Shown piece after piece: positions 20,859 to 32,939 of a DNA stretch of 64,000 nucleotides. The stretch spans positions 62,643,718-62,707,717 of the forward strand of contig JALGPY010000004.1 of the NCBI GenBank assembly GCA_023055425.1, in the 5' to 3' direction. Made by a program: the position numbers and the translations under genes. Under the pieces are notes generated by a model. That model searched no databases. It had not been told where the DNA came from and saw nothing but the letters and a program-made list of their open reading frames with translations. The stretch comes from Linanthus parryae. Taxonomy: Eukaryota; Streptophyta; Magnoliopsida; Ericales; Polemoniaceae. Every line of letters starts with the position of its first letter. Position 1 is the stretch's first letter.

Positions 20859-22972
20859 TGCAACACCCCATTATTAAATAAGGTTAAATAAGGGATGCCT
20901 CCACCCGAGGTGATGAGCCTCCTTGGGAACGGATAAGGATCGTCGGTTCACAGCTAGTACAATCATCGACATTTCAAAACATAATTCATTACATAATTCC
21001 AAATAAACCAGTGATAACCTTTTAAAAGGGTAGAAGTACATTTTTGGAATGATAATACTAGGTGATATTCTAACATCAAGCTTTCCTATCCAGCCGTGTC
21101 GTGAACGTTCCCCCACCTCGATAGCCAACCCGCAGTTTTAAAATGGCAAAAGCCGACGCAGTTTTACAGAAAATGATCAGGAAACGGCTGAGTAAGCTAA
21201 CACCCATAGCACGTAAACAGATTATGAGGCATATGTCAGGAATAACATATTCGCTAATAAATAAATATCAGATATTTGTTGGAATAGCGTTCTCATTGAT
21301 TTGATGTGTCTAACTTCGTGATGATTTCAAATTTCGTATTCCAACCCAAAGATGTGGACCATCTCGAGAAATAACTGTTAATAGCATTTTGCAATATCAC
21401 TTTAAATCTCAAGATAATAACTTCCACTTTTCTCAACGATAAGATAACCGAATCCAGGAGTTCATTTTACCAACTAGTTGATACGGGGGCGTGACCATAT
21501 CCAATCCACAACCGCTTTCTCATAATGTGCAAAAGCACTACCATAACGATAACTCAATCACAGGAGGTTCGCATCACAGCGCCTCATAACCATAACATAA
21601 TCAAAAGGAGGTTCGCATCACAACGCCTCATAACCACATAACAATAACCAATCACAATATGTCATAAATGTATCGTATCAGGGATATGGCACAAACCCAC
21701 GTACAACAGTTTCCACTTTACGTCATTACGACTTTTCTTCCAAGATGTAAAATCGAGTATGGAGCTCCAACTAAAGCCGGTTTGGAAATTTTCATAATAA
21801 TTGATGTATGATTGTGAGAGATATTCGTATTTGACCAATAAGTGAGCGGTATGCTACTATTGATAATCGTGGCCCGTGAACTAGGTACTCACGGCCTAAT
21901 TTGGTAGTCGTGTTTGATTGGCATTTCATTTCGAAACAAAACTTAGATGTTCTTCTTTCGGATTCCTATTTTGGTTTGGATTACCAATTTCATACGATGC
22001 TTCCAAAGTAGAGTTTTTCAAAAAGCAAGTAAATAATTCAAATAAAACATGTACGGTAGTATTTTCACAAATAACACAAGCGATACACGAAAAAAGTAAA
22101 CACACGAGGATAGGCATATTAACTTACCGAAATCTAAAAGCGTGTCCTAGATGTAGTTCTCGTCTACGAAACCGTCACCTACAAATTGGAGCTTCTAACT
22201 TAATACACTCTCAACCAATTTAGTGAAAACAAACTACTTTAATATACTCTATCTTTCTTTTATTTTTCTCAAGAAAATATTTACTTTAACTTATTTACGA
22301 ACCCAAAAATATATTTTCTTCTATAATATTTACCCTCAAAAATATAGTTATTAATTATAAATAATAATTTAAGCAAATTAAGGAAAAAATGAATTTATTA
22401 ATGAAAAAAAAATTGAAAACTACACTTACTACCCCAAAATTTTTTGAAAAGACAAGTGCACCCCCTAAGATTCAGAAACTGCAAAATAACCCCCCAAAAA
22501 CTTTTTGAAAAATTGCATTTTAACCTCCAACAAAGAACACTCAAACTCATGGATCAAAAAATGGATTCAAATCCTAACAACACGATTTTCATTACAAATA
22601 ACGACTCGGGGAAGATTTAGAGCATACCCATATCAAATTTCGCGAGAAAGGGTCAAGAAATAGAACGGGTCGAGACGCTGAAAGTGTCGCCGGAGGTGGA
22701 GCTCGACGGGGCTTCTCCGGTTGCTCTTGGCCTCGGTTGGGACCTCCTATAGCTTGGTTGGACCTCCAGGAGGTTGTTGGGAGGAAGAAACAGGGCTGGG
22801 TTCCTCTGGTTTGCTTGGGCTTCGAAGCTCGCCGGAATCCATAGTGGAACGACGGCGGCATGGTGGCTCTGCTGCTGTTGCTGCTGCTGTTTCGTCTTCT
22901 TGTGGCTCTATCGAGCAAGGAAGAGAGGGGAAGAGAAGGATAGAGCTAGGGAAAGAGGGAGAGATGGATGGC
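20859..22972 (-). repeat. Solo LTR-A (gypsy type), left part
   Basis: On the minus strand this is the major, downstream part of an LTR whose first 163 bases lie at 43017-43179, 20 kb away, displaced by copia-2. The outer edge is tgcaacacccc (plus). The 5-mer before it, cccgc at 20854-20858, recurs at 43180-43184 outside the other end, as a target duplication should. A GC-rich block at 22650-22970 (CTCCGG/CGGCG words, Ser/Arg-like frames) matches the LTR-A copy at 58525-59432 and 62943-63050. No coding sequence. The long tgtaacacccc LTR suggests a chromovirus such as Tekay/Del, which I cannot confirm. Confidence 0.8.
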
Positions 22973-23291
22973 AGAGCTGCTTCAAATGCTCAATCATATC
23001 GACATCATTCATGTTTTCGTGTTGCTTCTGAAGCTCAGAAGTCATGGTGCATAGCATAAGACAGGCCGCATCATTAGCGTCATCAACACACTTTTGATAC
23101 GCCTTTAGGGCTGCAGGGGTATTGTTCTCTGGACCTGCTGGAACTTTCTCCTCTATTGCGTACAGTTTCTTCTCTTGCTTGAGAACGATTCTCAAGTTTC
23201 TGTACCAATCAAGGAAGTTGGTTCAAGAGATCTTGTCCTTCTCAAGGACATATCGTAGGGAATGTTGTGAACTCGATGAGTTGTTTGCCAT
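22973..23291 (-). pseudogene. Copia-2 gag N-terminal fragment
   Basis: It starts at 23291 with MANNSSSSQHS, matching copia-1's MAKNSSSSQHS, and runs through RNLRIVLKQEKKLYAIEE and DANDAACLMLCTMTSELQ. One codon in the SGTNFLDW motif is a stop (TGA for GGA). At about 22973-22982 (agagctgctt) the frame crosses into unrelated LTR-A sequence. It keeps only the start of the UBN2-like gag and is non-functional. Confidence 0.88.
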
Positions 23292-24046
23292 TTGGAATTC
23301 TACAAAAGGAAAATACGCAAGTTTTAGTATTTGTGAATTTTTGACTATATTCAATAATGGCTAGTTTATCAAATATAGATCCCACTATTTTTCTACGGAT
23401 TAATAACCCTCAAGATATTAATGCGGAAAATATCATTATATTTTCTAGTGGGCCAAGATCCATGTTTCATCTCCTTTTGAGCTTGCTTTGGCAAGTCACT
23501 CAAAATTTGACTACATTAGGTAGGAACAACTCCAATTACATCCTATGCAACTCTTGGTTCAATTGGGCAAAAACTCCTTATTTATCCATCCGTATGGATA
23601 ATTCCAATTGATTGCCTCTAGGTTTTAATCATATTAATAGCCTAATTGTGTCCAACCTCTTACTTAAACAATTGCACATTACTTGTTTGTGCCATCGCAT
23701 TCCATCATATGAACCAAGTTGCCTTGATTTGGCATGCACGAACTTGGTAAATCATGATGATAATGAGTGTTTAAATAACGAGAAGGCAAAACACAATATT
23801 TGAATTTTGAGGGATTTTGAAATTCAATTCTAAATGTTTTTGTTGATCCATATCAACTGATTTATCTATTTGAGTTTGGGCACAACTCCAAATAATAGAT
23901 CCGGGTTGTCTAATTATCTTATTATCTTAATTGCATGCATCATCCATACACCAACCACAAAATAATAAGACAATAAAATAAAAAACCACAAAATAAAATA
24001 AAACGTGATGTGGATATGGCCTTTTCTAGACTAAGATAATTCCAAG
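23292..24046 (-). other. Copia-2 leader, left segment
   Basis: It matches copia-1's leader (4944-5697) closely, including the cctcaagatattaatgcgga stretch, and stops at ...gataattccaag where the Tat element begins. The remainder resumes at 39135. Confidence 0.85.
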
Positions 24047-24658
24047 TGTAGATAGTGCTTTCCAGACAGACAGATCTTGGCCACGTGGCGATCATCCAGC
24101 ACACCTAGCTGTGCTCCACACACACTGGATCACCACCCGCGCAGATCCATGTGGGGGCTGCGAGACAGGGCCCTCGCATACCACTACACGGGATTTGTAG
24201 GGACTTAGTGGTTTGGAGGCTAGAGTAAGTCCTGTCGCGCACGAACGACAACCAAGCCCGCGCGCGACCCTTAGTAACTGCTTTGAGAGATTTATGGCAC
24301 GAGCTTCATAAACCCGGTCAACCTCATAACGGTTCCGGTATACGCGGACGAAGTGCGTAACGGTCCCTATATATGCGGACGAACGTGCCGTTGTGGTTAA
24401 GGTAATTAAGCCTCCATTAATGGGTGCATTAACCCACTACAACGGTCATATTCTCCACTATATATATGATCGTTAACCCTTCCTTACACAAGACGAATCA
24501 CCTGAACTACACGGAAGCTCTGCCAAAATCCTGTCTCTCTCTCATACAGTTGCTATTGCCTTACTCTCTCCCTATACACACCCTACTCTTTCCGTGTTCT
24601 TTCTATCCCCTGCTCTTGGTGTATATTGAATCTTCCTCAAAGGATTCTCTCGTACACA
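24047..24658 (+). repeat. 5' LTR of Tat element (612 bp)
   Basis: It begins tgtagatagtgctttcc and ends ctctcgtacaca. It is the same length as the 3' LTR. It holds a TATA-like run at 24459-24467 upstream of a CT-rich stretch that is likely R/U5. Confidence 0.95.
24459..24467 (+). promoter_or_regulatory. Candidate TATA box in Tat 5' LTR
   Basis: The run tatatatat lies within ccactatatatatgatcg. The 3' LTR has the altered cactaaatataggatcg near 38910, so the two copies have diverged at the likely core promoter. Confidence 0.5.
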
Positions 24659-24660
24659 TT

Positions 24661-24679
24661 TGGTGAACCCGACGTGAAC
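24661..24679 (+). other. Primer-binding site of Tat element
   Basis: Two bases after the LTR the sequence reads TGGTGAACCCGACGTGAAC, where TGG pairs with a tRNA CCA end. It is clearly not the initiator-Met site used by the copia elements here. I do not assign the tRNA. Confidence 0.75.
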
Positions 24680-24697
24680 TTACCACTGCAAGCAACC

Positions 24698-26455
24698 ATG
24701 TCTCATGAGGACGACGTTAGCAACAGATCTCCCTCCACGGAGACAACTTCGGGAGAGGAGACCCGTCACAATTCTGCGGCCGCCGGTGGAACTCCGAATT
24801 TGGAGACTTTGAACGCCATTATCCAGAATATGGCGAAGGCTCTCCAGGCTCAATCCGCGCAGATGGATCGAATAATGGCCATTTTGGGAACCCTTGCCCC
24901 AAATCCGGCATCGGGTGCTGCTGTCTCCCAGGGAGGAGGAACCTCTACCACCCAGGGGACGGAGGTAGTACCTACGCCACCTAACCCTAATTCGCAAACT
25001 CCACCATCAATGGTGCTGTCACCCTCTGTCCAAGGACACATGGTCCAAATACCGTCCCTTACCACACATATTCCCCAACCACCAACCGTCGCATCCAATA
25101 TCTCTTCACAGTACCCCTTGCCTCCTCCGTTGGCACCTCTAAGCAACGTGGCTTACACCCCTAGCCTGACCGCAGCATATGTGTCTCCGCCAGCTGCAAC
25201 TCTTCCTCCTGCTGCCGGAGGGAGTGCACCGGAATGTATGACGTTGTTGTAGCGGCGCATAGAGACCTTCCTGGCCAACCAGCCTTTTGCAGACACTATC
25301 ATTCCGAAGGTCGACAATGCTCCACCTATCCCGCGCGAGATCTATCTGATGCCCAATCCCGCAGGGTATAAGGCCCCTAAGTGGGACAAGTTTGAAGATT
25401 TCAACGGGAATGCTCACGAGCACGTCATGTGTTTTATCGATGTAATGGGACCATACGAAGCCGACCCCAAGTTGCTGATGCGTGAGTTCCCAAAATCTTT
25501 GGGAAACGTGGCCTATAAATGGTATAGAACGCTGGAGGCTGGATCTGTCAAAACTTGGGACGACATGGTTCAGAGGTTCTACACGAAATTCTTCCAGATG
25601 GAGGAGAAGGTTACAACGATTCATCTCTCTCGTATGTATCAAAAGCGCGATGAGGATGGTGTCACCTTCATCAAGAAGTTCAGAGCCAAATCATTGGAGT
25701 GCAAGGATGAAGTGCTTGAGGGCAGGCTTGTGGAGATATGCTTGCAAGGAATGCGAGATGAGTACAAAGGTATGCTAATCAACCTGCAAACTCCTACCTT
25801 TTCAAAGTTGATTGAATGTACGAAGAACATAGAGCCTATAGTGGAGAGGCAAAAGAAGAAGCACGCCCCTGAACGACCCTCAGGGGGAACCACTTTCAAG
25901 ATTGGAAGGTTTAGTCATAAGAGAGGAAGTGAAGCTGAAGTCAACACAGTTTCACCACACAAGCAGCCTAGGGTTACAACTTCGGATGCGCCGCCTTTAC
26001 CATGCTCATTAGAGGAAGTGATCGACCTATGCAAACAATGGCGCAAGGACGGGGTTTTGCCTCCACACGAAAGAATACCCTCCAAGGAGATGAGGGATCC
26101 AAAGTGGTGGGAGTGCCATGGAAAGATTATGCACCCCACAGCTGACTGCAAGAAACTCAGGCACATGGTGAGTCAAAAAATGAAAGAGGGGGAGTTAATT
26201 GTCAGTGACCAGAGGCAGGATGTGCATAATAATCCGTTGCCGGCCCCTGCGGAGCAAGAACCGAAAGGCAAGGTGGTAGCCATGATTGTAATAATGGAAC
26301 TTGAAGAGATTGAGGAAGATGGTATGCCCATCATTGCTGAAGTTCACAACGACGAGGACTACAACATAGACACGGAGGATGAGCGTGCTGACAGGATGAA
26401 GGGGTCGCATGGGTTCAGCAAATTCTTTGATGAGATGAACTTTTCGGAGAAATGA
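24698..26455 (+). pseudogene. Tat gag, interrupted by an amber stop
   Basis: The frame starts at 24698 (MSHEDDVSNRS) with a Ser/Thr/Pro-rich N-terminus and a short heptad-like stretch (LNAIIQNMAKALQAQSAQMD). A TAG at 25250-25252 breaks it, and the same frame resumes with RRIETFLANQ. The Retrotrans_gag core follows (YKAPKWDKFEDFNG, YKWYRTLEAGSVKTWDDM, FQMEEKVTTIHLSRMYQ). Near 26110-26160 is a His/Cys motif (ECHGKIMHPTADC) in the position of the zinc finger typical of this lineage. The frame ends with TGA at 26453-26455. It would form the coat of virus-like particles, but this copy cannot. Confidence 0.88.
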
Positions 26456-27298
26456 CGGAAAGAAATGACAAAAGCGATTCTAAGGGTAGCAGAAGACTTC
26501 GAGGAAGATATCGTGGTCTCCAACGGAAAAGTTGTTAGGGCATTTCACTCTACTGAAAAGATTATGACTTTCTCCGCAAACGACTAGAAGACAGATTCGA
26601 GTCATCAGCAGCCCCTGTACGTAACAGCGGTGATCAATGACGTCGAATTCAAGAGGGCATTTGTTGATGGAGGGGAAGCCGTCAACGTGGTTTCGCTCAA
26701 CACTCTAAAGTTGGCAGGAATCCCGGAGAAGAAGATTGTCAGGCGCCCATCCCCGCTGATGGGATTCAGGAGTGATTCCAGGATGACGATGGGATGGATT
26801 CGCCTACACATCCAGATAGGAAAAATCAAGTGCTCAGCTAAATTCTACGTCATTGATGCGAATACTACGTATCACATGATCATAGGGCGAGCTTGGATTC
26901 ATCGTTTTGACGCGGTTTCCTCAACAGCTCACTAGGTGATGAAGGCCATCTGGAATGACAGAGTAGTGGAGATACCGGCTTCGGTAAATCCCTTCAATTT
27001 AAATGAGGCGCATATCACTGAAGCGGTATGGTTTACTGAAATAGCGGACGAGCAAACGCAAGGGCCATTTAATCCGAATCCTCTGCCTCGATGGGAGGAA
27101 ATCAAGGATCAGTCACCAGCAGGAGTAATGGTGACGAGGGAGGATGCCAAGGAAAGGGTGTCCGCACGCGAAGAGGCACCACAAGTCGCCTACCAAAGGA
27201 AGAATGAGTACACTTTGAAAAGAGTGGTGAAACATGATCATGCGGGCAAGGAGATAGAAAGCTTCTACTCCAACGGAAAGAAGTGCTACCGCATCTGA
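26456..27298 (+). pseudogene. Tat aspartic protease region with stops
   Basis: The same reading frame continues after gag with stops at 26585 (TAG), 26933 (TAG) and 27296 (TGA). The protease core reads FKRAFVDGGEAVNVVSLNTL, with the catalytic Asp in VDGG, then FYVIDANTTYHMIIGRAWIH, the second conserved retropepsin motif. The usual Ser/Ala after the Gly-Gly appears as Glu. It would have matured the polyprotein and is inactive here. Confidence 0.82.
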
Positions 27299-28694
27299 AG
27301 GTGCGCGGGGGTACCCCCATTTGAGTATGGGGATATCCCTGGGCAAATCAGTTAAATTGAACGAGATCCCGAGGTGGACAAACCCAAGTCGGAGGTTTTG
27401 GAGGATAAATTGAAAGAGGCGCCTGAGTGCATGGAAGACAAGCCGAGGCCCCAGAAGCAGGAAATAAAAGAAGTGTTCTTGAGCCCGAATGAAGAAAAGA
27501 AGAGGCCTGTTTTTCTGAGCGCAGACCTCACAAGCGATGAGGAAGCAAGGCTGCTGCAACTGCTGATCGAGTATAAGGACGTGTTTTCCTGGGAGTATGA
27601 TGAGATGCCCGGCTTGGACACGAGCGTGTGTATGCACAGGTTTGATGTCATCCCGGGATCTAAACCGGTGAAGCAAAGTGCCAAAAGTTTCAGGCCTGAA
27701 ATAAATATGAAGATCAAACAAGAAGTCGTCAAGTTATTGGCTGCCCGGTTCATTGAGCCAAATCATCATCCCACCTGGTTGGCCAACATCGTGCCTGTGG
27801 TAAAGAAGAATGGGAAACTTCGCATTTGCGTGGACTTCCGAGACCTCAACCGCTTCTGCCCTAAGGACGACTTCCCGTCGCCCAATATCGATCTGCTCAT
27901 CGATTCTACTGCAGGGCACCGGATGTTAAGCTTTATGGATGGCTTCAGTGGATACAACCAGATCAAAATGGACCTTGAAGATGAACCCCATGAAATGTGC
28001 ATTCGGAGTGACTTCGGGGAAGTTTTTGGGATCCGTAATACATCGCCAAGGCATCGATTCTGACACTGCGAAAGTTTCGGCTATCACTAGCATGACGGCG
28101 CCACATAATCAGAGCACTCTAAAGACGTACCTAGGGAAATTATCTTACCTGCAGAGATTCATTCCGGCAATTGCAGAAATAACTTTTTGCTTTGGCGATC
28201 TCCTACAAAAGAATGCTGTATATAATTGGACAGAGGAGCATGAAGCCGCAATTGGGAAGCTGAACGACCTACTGACATCACCAAGGGTAATGATTTCCCC
28301 ACATCTTGGATCGCCGCTGCTGTTGTACCTGACATCAACGAAGAAATCTATAGGGGCGCTTTTGGCTCAAGAATATGAAGGACAGGAAAGGCCGATTTAT
28401 TACATCTCCCGCATAGTACAACCGGCCGAGTCAAGGTACACAGATATCGAACGCCATTGTCTTGCTTTGTTCTTTGTGATAGAAAAGTTAAGGCATTACT
28501 TCGCCTCGCATAAAGTGGTCGTGATCACGAAGAGCGACCCCATACGGTATCTTTTGAGACACACTTCTCCATGCGAAAGATTGGCAAAGTGGTACATGAC
28601 TATCTCACAACACGACATTACGTGTGTTCGACCACGAGGAATCAAATCGCAAGTAGTGGCAGATCATTTGGCACAGTTCCCGGATAGTAGCTAA
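27299..28694 (+). pseudogene. Tat reverse transcriptase and RNase H, RT core deleted
   Basis: Frame 1 (27374-28063) has the linker VFSWEYDEMPGLD and RT motifs FIEPNHHPTWLANIVPVVKK, LRICVDFRDLNRFCPKDDFP and MLSFMDGFSGYNQIKM. It then meets, in another frame, MNPMKCAFGVTSGKFLG, which normally follows the palm. The segment between, including the [YF]xDD catalytic motif, is absent; the join is at about 27973-27985. Then follow the thumb/connection (TYLGKLSYLQRFIPAIAE) and RNase H (QERPIYYISRIVQPAESRYT). It ends with TAA at 28692. A stop also precedes the segment (TAA at about 27353). RT activity is impossible in this copy. Confidence 0.88.
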
Positions 28695-29331
28695 GAACCC
28701 ATGATCGAGAAAGAACTGGAAGGGCCTGAAATCTATGAAGTCGAGTCGCCATATTGGAAGCTTCATTTTGATGGATCATCAACAAGGAAAGGTGGCGGGA
28801 TTGGAAATTGTATTGACTAAACCAGATGGAGAAGTCATCCAAATGTCCACCAAATTAGATTTCCCAGTAACCAACAATGAGGCGGAGTATGAGGCTCTCA
28901 TCGCAGGACTACGTGCGGCCAGGGCACTGGAAGTGATCAATCTGACGGTTATGGGAGATTCAAAATTAATTGTCAAACAAGCCTCAGGCGAGTATGGGTT
29001 AAAGGAGGTAAATCTTCTACCTTATCGGACTTTGGTGAAAAAGTTGGTACAACAATTCTGCGACGTCAAGTACGAGCACACGCCTAGAGCTGATAATCGG
29101 CATGCTGATGCTCTAGCCACTTTGGGATCTAAGTTTAGTGCAGAAAAATGCCCTGCGAGAATCTCAATCGAAGTCCGCACGACACCGGCGTTGATAGGGG
29201 CATGCGAGGATGAGTCTACAGATAAGGAAGACTGGAGAAACTCGATACTGCGTGCAATTGCCGAGGGAACGAGCAAAGAAAATTGGGCATCCACTAAGGG
29301 GTACTGCATACACGACAATGCTCTTTATTAA
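28695..29331 (+). pseudogene. Second (archaeal-type) RNase H of Tat lineage
   Basis: A complete set of RNase H acidic residues is visible across a frameshift near 28800: WKLHFDGSST (Asp), NNEAEYEAL (Glu), VMGDSKLIV (Asp) and NRHADALATLG (Asp). A second RNase H between the first RNase H and integrase is the recognised hallmark of Tat elements. A TAA at 29329-29331 separates it from the integrase frame. Confidence 0.85.
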
Positions 29332-30801
29332 AAAGGTCAAGGAGGAATACTCATGCGGTGTGTCTCGCAGCAGGAGGGGCAAGCGATATTGGAAAAGATT
29401 CACCAGCACACCTGCGGGGAAAGTGAGGTGTCGATTTATCGAAAGGCCCAAAGATATGGAATTCATTGGCCAGACATGTCCACAGCTGCTGCAATAATTC
29501 AAGGAAATTGTGAAAGTTGTACATTAATCAAGGAATCTTTGGAAATCGCTCTGGTTGTTGATGACACAGATTGGAGAAAGCCACTCTTTGATTTTCTGAC
29601 AGAAGGAGTCGAGCCCGAGCAAAGAAAGGAAGTCGAGAAGCTTAAAAGAAAAGCGGTTCGATATGTGGTGCAGGAAAACATACTCTGGTGGAGGGGCCAT
29701 GAGGGTAATTTACTCCGGTGCCTAGATAGCCAAGAAGCGCAAGAGGTGATGGATTTATCTCACCAAGTAGAGCATCAGGGAGGTGCAAAACTATGCAGAC
29801 AACTCCTCACAATTGGTTATGTTTGGCCCACAATGGAGTCAGATTGCCGCACCAAGGTAAAAAGATGTCAGGAATGCCAATTTAAGGGCAACCTCGTGCA
29901 TGCTCCTGCTGTAGATTTACACGCGTTAGGAACATCATGGACACTTCACACTTGGGATCAAGATTTTATTGGCCCCATTCGACCGGCCTCGCATGGGAAC
30001 CAGTTTATCTTAACCGCGACCGAGTTATTTACCAAGTGGGTGGAGGCGGTACCGCTCAAGACAGCAAATGCGCTAGCAGTGGTCAATTTCGTTCAAGAAA
30101 ACATTATATACAGGTTTGGAATCCCCAATAAAATCCTTTCGGATAATGGCACCCCCTTTGTAAATCGCCAGGTGGCCGCGAATCTAGCGGAATACAGCAT
30201 AAGGCAAGTCTGTTCCACTCCTTACTATCAAAAAGGGAATGGCCAAGAAGAAGCAACCAACAAGACGCTGCTAAGGATTTTGAGTAAGATGGTCACAGAC
30301 GATCACAAAAAGTGGGCCAAATCTTTAAATTTAGCATTATGGGCATATCGAACTTCGCCAAGGACCCCCACAGGAGTCTCTCCGTTCCTTCTGTGCTATG
30401 GAGCTGAAGCTGTTGTACCGGCGGAAGTAAAGGTCAACTCTGCGAGGTTAGCCTTCCATGCCTTGTATGACAATCAACGAGATCATGACTTGATTCTATT
30501 GGAAGAGAAACACGAACAAGCTAAGCGGGCCAACAAGAGGTACAAGGAGAGGATCGCTCGCGCGTACAATAAAATAGTTCAACACCGAGACTTTGCGGTT
30601 GGGGACTTGGTCTTACGGGCTTCAGATCATTGCATGCGGGAAGCAGCTCATCCAAAGTTTGCAGCTAACTGGGAAGGGCCGTTCGAGGTTAAAGAAGTTT
30701 TTGACAGTGGTTACTGCACCATATAGAGGCTTCATGGGACTGCAACAACCTCAAGCCCGATCAATATGCGATGGATCAAAAAGTATTATCCTTAGCCTCT
30801 C
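29332..30801 (+). pseudogene. Tat integrase, open frame with late stop
   Basis: An open stretch (29353-30726) holds the HHCC zinc-binding segment (HQVEHQGG ... CRTKVKRCQECQ) and the catalytic core with WDQDFIGPI (Asp), ILSDNGTPF (Asp) and NGQEEATNK (Glu). The C-terminus has a GPFEV segment typical of gypsy integrases. A TAG at 30724-30726 cuts it, after which RLHGTATTSSP and MRWIKKYYP* finish the likely original protein. The core is intact, but upstream stops prevent translation from gag. Confidence 0.88.
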
Positions 30802-31012
30802 TCTTTATATTTGATTCAAATAGCTGTTGGATTGTATGTCTAGTCCTTCAATGAATTTATGCACTGTTTCCTCCCATATGAGGAACTTGTAGTCATGCCT
30901 CTCCCATACAAGGGTGCTTTTAATAAAAGAATTCTCCCATATGAGAAATTTTTTATTATCTTAGCTGTCTTTTATAATTTTATTTGCTTCTTTTCTTTCT
31001 TACAACAAAAGT
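30802..31012 (+). other. Tat 3' non-coding, leading segment
   Basis: Non-coding sequence after integrase. The short word ctcccatatgag or ctcccata recurs three times between 30870 and 30955. No other structure seen. Confidence 0.5.
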
Positions 31013-31395
31013 CTATCTGCCTAGATAGCAGCCATAATATACGATCCCATGCGATCCAAAGCCTATCTGCCGAGATAGCAGCGATGTTGAAATACGATCT
31101 TAAGTGATCTAAAAGCCTATCTGCCTAGATAGCAGCGATAGTAACAACGCCTTTGTGCGAGCGAAGCCTATCTGCCGAGATAGCAGCGATGTTCAAATAT
31201 GATCTTAAGTGATCTAAAAGTCTATCTGCCTAGATAGAAGCAATAATAACAATGCCTTTGTGCAAGCAAAGCCTATCTGCCTAGATAGCACCAATATTGA
31301 ATCATGATCTTAATTGATCTGCAAGCCTATCTGCCTAGATAGCAAGCCATGGCAACAACATTTTGTGCCATGCAAATCTTATCTGATTGAGATAG
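31013..31395. repeat. Tandem array, ~52-bp units in ~105-bp dimers
   Basis: The hairpin-forming word CTATCTGCC(T/G)AGATAG (6-bp arms) occurs at 31013, 31063, 31117, 31168, 31222, 31273 and 31327, with a decayed eighth copy near 31379. Spacings alternate 50-51 and 54 bases. Two spacer types alternate as well: one with gatcttaagtgatct, one with aacaatgcctttgtgc. The array is therefore a dimeric higher-order repeat. Tandem repeats in the 3' untranslated region are known for Tat/Ogre-type elements and can seed satellites. Confidence 0.92.
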
Positions 31396-32159
31396 CGAAT
31401 TTTCAGGCGATATCCGAATGCAAAACGCGAAGGAAACATAACTTGTTTCGTCATATAGCAAACACGCATGCGAAATTTCAATTTGTTGTATCAAACAAGA
31501 ACAGCAAATGAAAAAGCATATTTCACTAATAGTCAAAATGACTTACAATTTATCTGTCTAGATAGCACCTTATAAGCACAAGCTTATACTAAGGAAAATT
31601 CCTACTCTAAAATGAACGGCCTACGGGTCCTAACAAGAGCTATGTGACGGGACGCTATCGTCAAGGTCCTAGATCAGAACAAAGAATTTGATTGATCTTA
31701 TGCCCAAAAGATAAGCCAGTTGAACCTCATGTCCTGACGGCTGCAGACGTGAAGAACAAGTGGAGAACAACTCCTGGGGCAGGAAGCTTATTGTGCAGAG
31801 AGACGAGCGCCATGGCTCGTCACACTTTGTTCAAAACAATGGTGGCATATAGTTCTTCTCCAGGAAAGCTAGGGGAGAAACACACCATTCATTACGTTTC
31901 GGTAAAAAGGTCAGTACAGGACTGCGCCTCGCCGGAAGGCAACCGGAGATACGACCTGCAAACATAATAGACAAATAAGAATCTTTGTAGAAGCATGAAG
32001 TATTATGTAAATCTTCTTCAAAAAGATCATGAAGATCTGTAAGCTTTACAAAGAAGACTTTGGGAGCTATTTCTATGGCACAAGGAACAAACTCAGGTTT
32101 CACAGCTTGAAATTGACATGAGTCAACAAAGAACAAGCATTGATGCCAGCAGTCGTAAG
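31396..32159 (+). other. Tat 3' non-coding, central segment
   Basis: About 760 bases without a supportable frame, ending at the 8-bp duplication gtcgtaag (32152-32159) that borders the hAT-like insert. A last decayed hairpin word (ttatctgtctagatag) lies near 31550-31566. Confidence 0.5.
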
Positions 32160-32939
32160 CAAGGTTTTCAAACCCGTGGGTGAGCATAAACCCGTAGAGG
32201 GTGGGTAGACTCGACTCGTGACCCGTGACCCGAGACTCGCCCCGGTCACGTTTTACTTCACAACTTCAATATTTTACGTACACATGACTTTTCACCAATG
32301 AAAAGTTGAATTTTCTGAATATTTGATGATTAAATGCTACATTTGTCTTTATATATATAAAATTATTTCAATTCTACAAGCTTCAAATTAAAAATTTCTA
32401 GAATTAAGCCCAAATTATTAAATTGTTTATTTATTTATTCATTTATATTTCTACCTTGCATCAAGCCACTGATTTGAAGTAAGGGTGTAACTAAATTTTA
32501 CTAAGAAAAATCCTATATACGATCTCTTAAATGAGTCTCTCAAAAAATGAAAAAGAAACTCACATATAATCTTAATATGTGTGCTCCGTTTTGATATTTA
32601 CACAATCATCGGTGTGGTTGATTGAATATGGGTCATTATAGTTTATCTCATAATTGTGTGATAATTCCAATGGTTTACTAGTATTTGAAGGTGGGTGACT
32701 ATATACCCCATTTTTTCGTGCACTAAAATACCAAAAACATAATAAATCTACAATATTTTCACAATGAGTTTACTTGGTAAATCCGCGGGTCAACTCGCAG
32801 ATCTACGGGTTTGACGGGTTTGCACGGGCTTGCAGCGGGTTTGTCAGCCGCCGGGTTTTTGAGCGGGTCAACCCGATTGCCCGTGTAGACTCGTAAACTC
32901 GTTAAAATCGTAGGCCAACCCGCAGGTTTGACAACCTTG
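32160..32939. mobile_element. hAT-like non-autonomous DNA transposon (780 bp)
   Basis: Perfect 8-bp target duplications, gtcgtaag at 32152-32159 and 32940-32947, flank 780 bases whose ends are inverted repeats: CAAGGTTTTCAAACCCG at the left against CAAGGTTGTCAAACCTG read inward from the right. Eight-base duplications with CA-starting terminal repeats are characteristic of the hAT superfamily. Both subterminal regions are rich in ACCCG/CGGGT words (32178-32240 and 32786-32910), as hAT transposase-binding regions often are, while the centre is AT-rich. There is no transposase frame, so it needed a helper element. Confidence 0.9.

Noticed and set aside
22592..23059. Three overlapping frames on both strands in the GC-rich block
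   Set aside because: They arise from LTR-A GC-rich repeats (CTG/CGG runs) and cross the LTR-A/copia-2 junction.
24047..24658. Target duplication for the Tat element
   Set aside because: ccaag at 24042-24046 is not found after 39113, so none is claimed.
31013..31395. Regularly spaced repeats resembling a CRISPR array
   Set aside because: Spacers are two repeated types, not unique, and the context is a plant retrotransposon.
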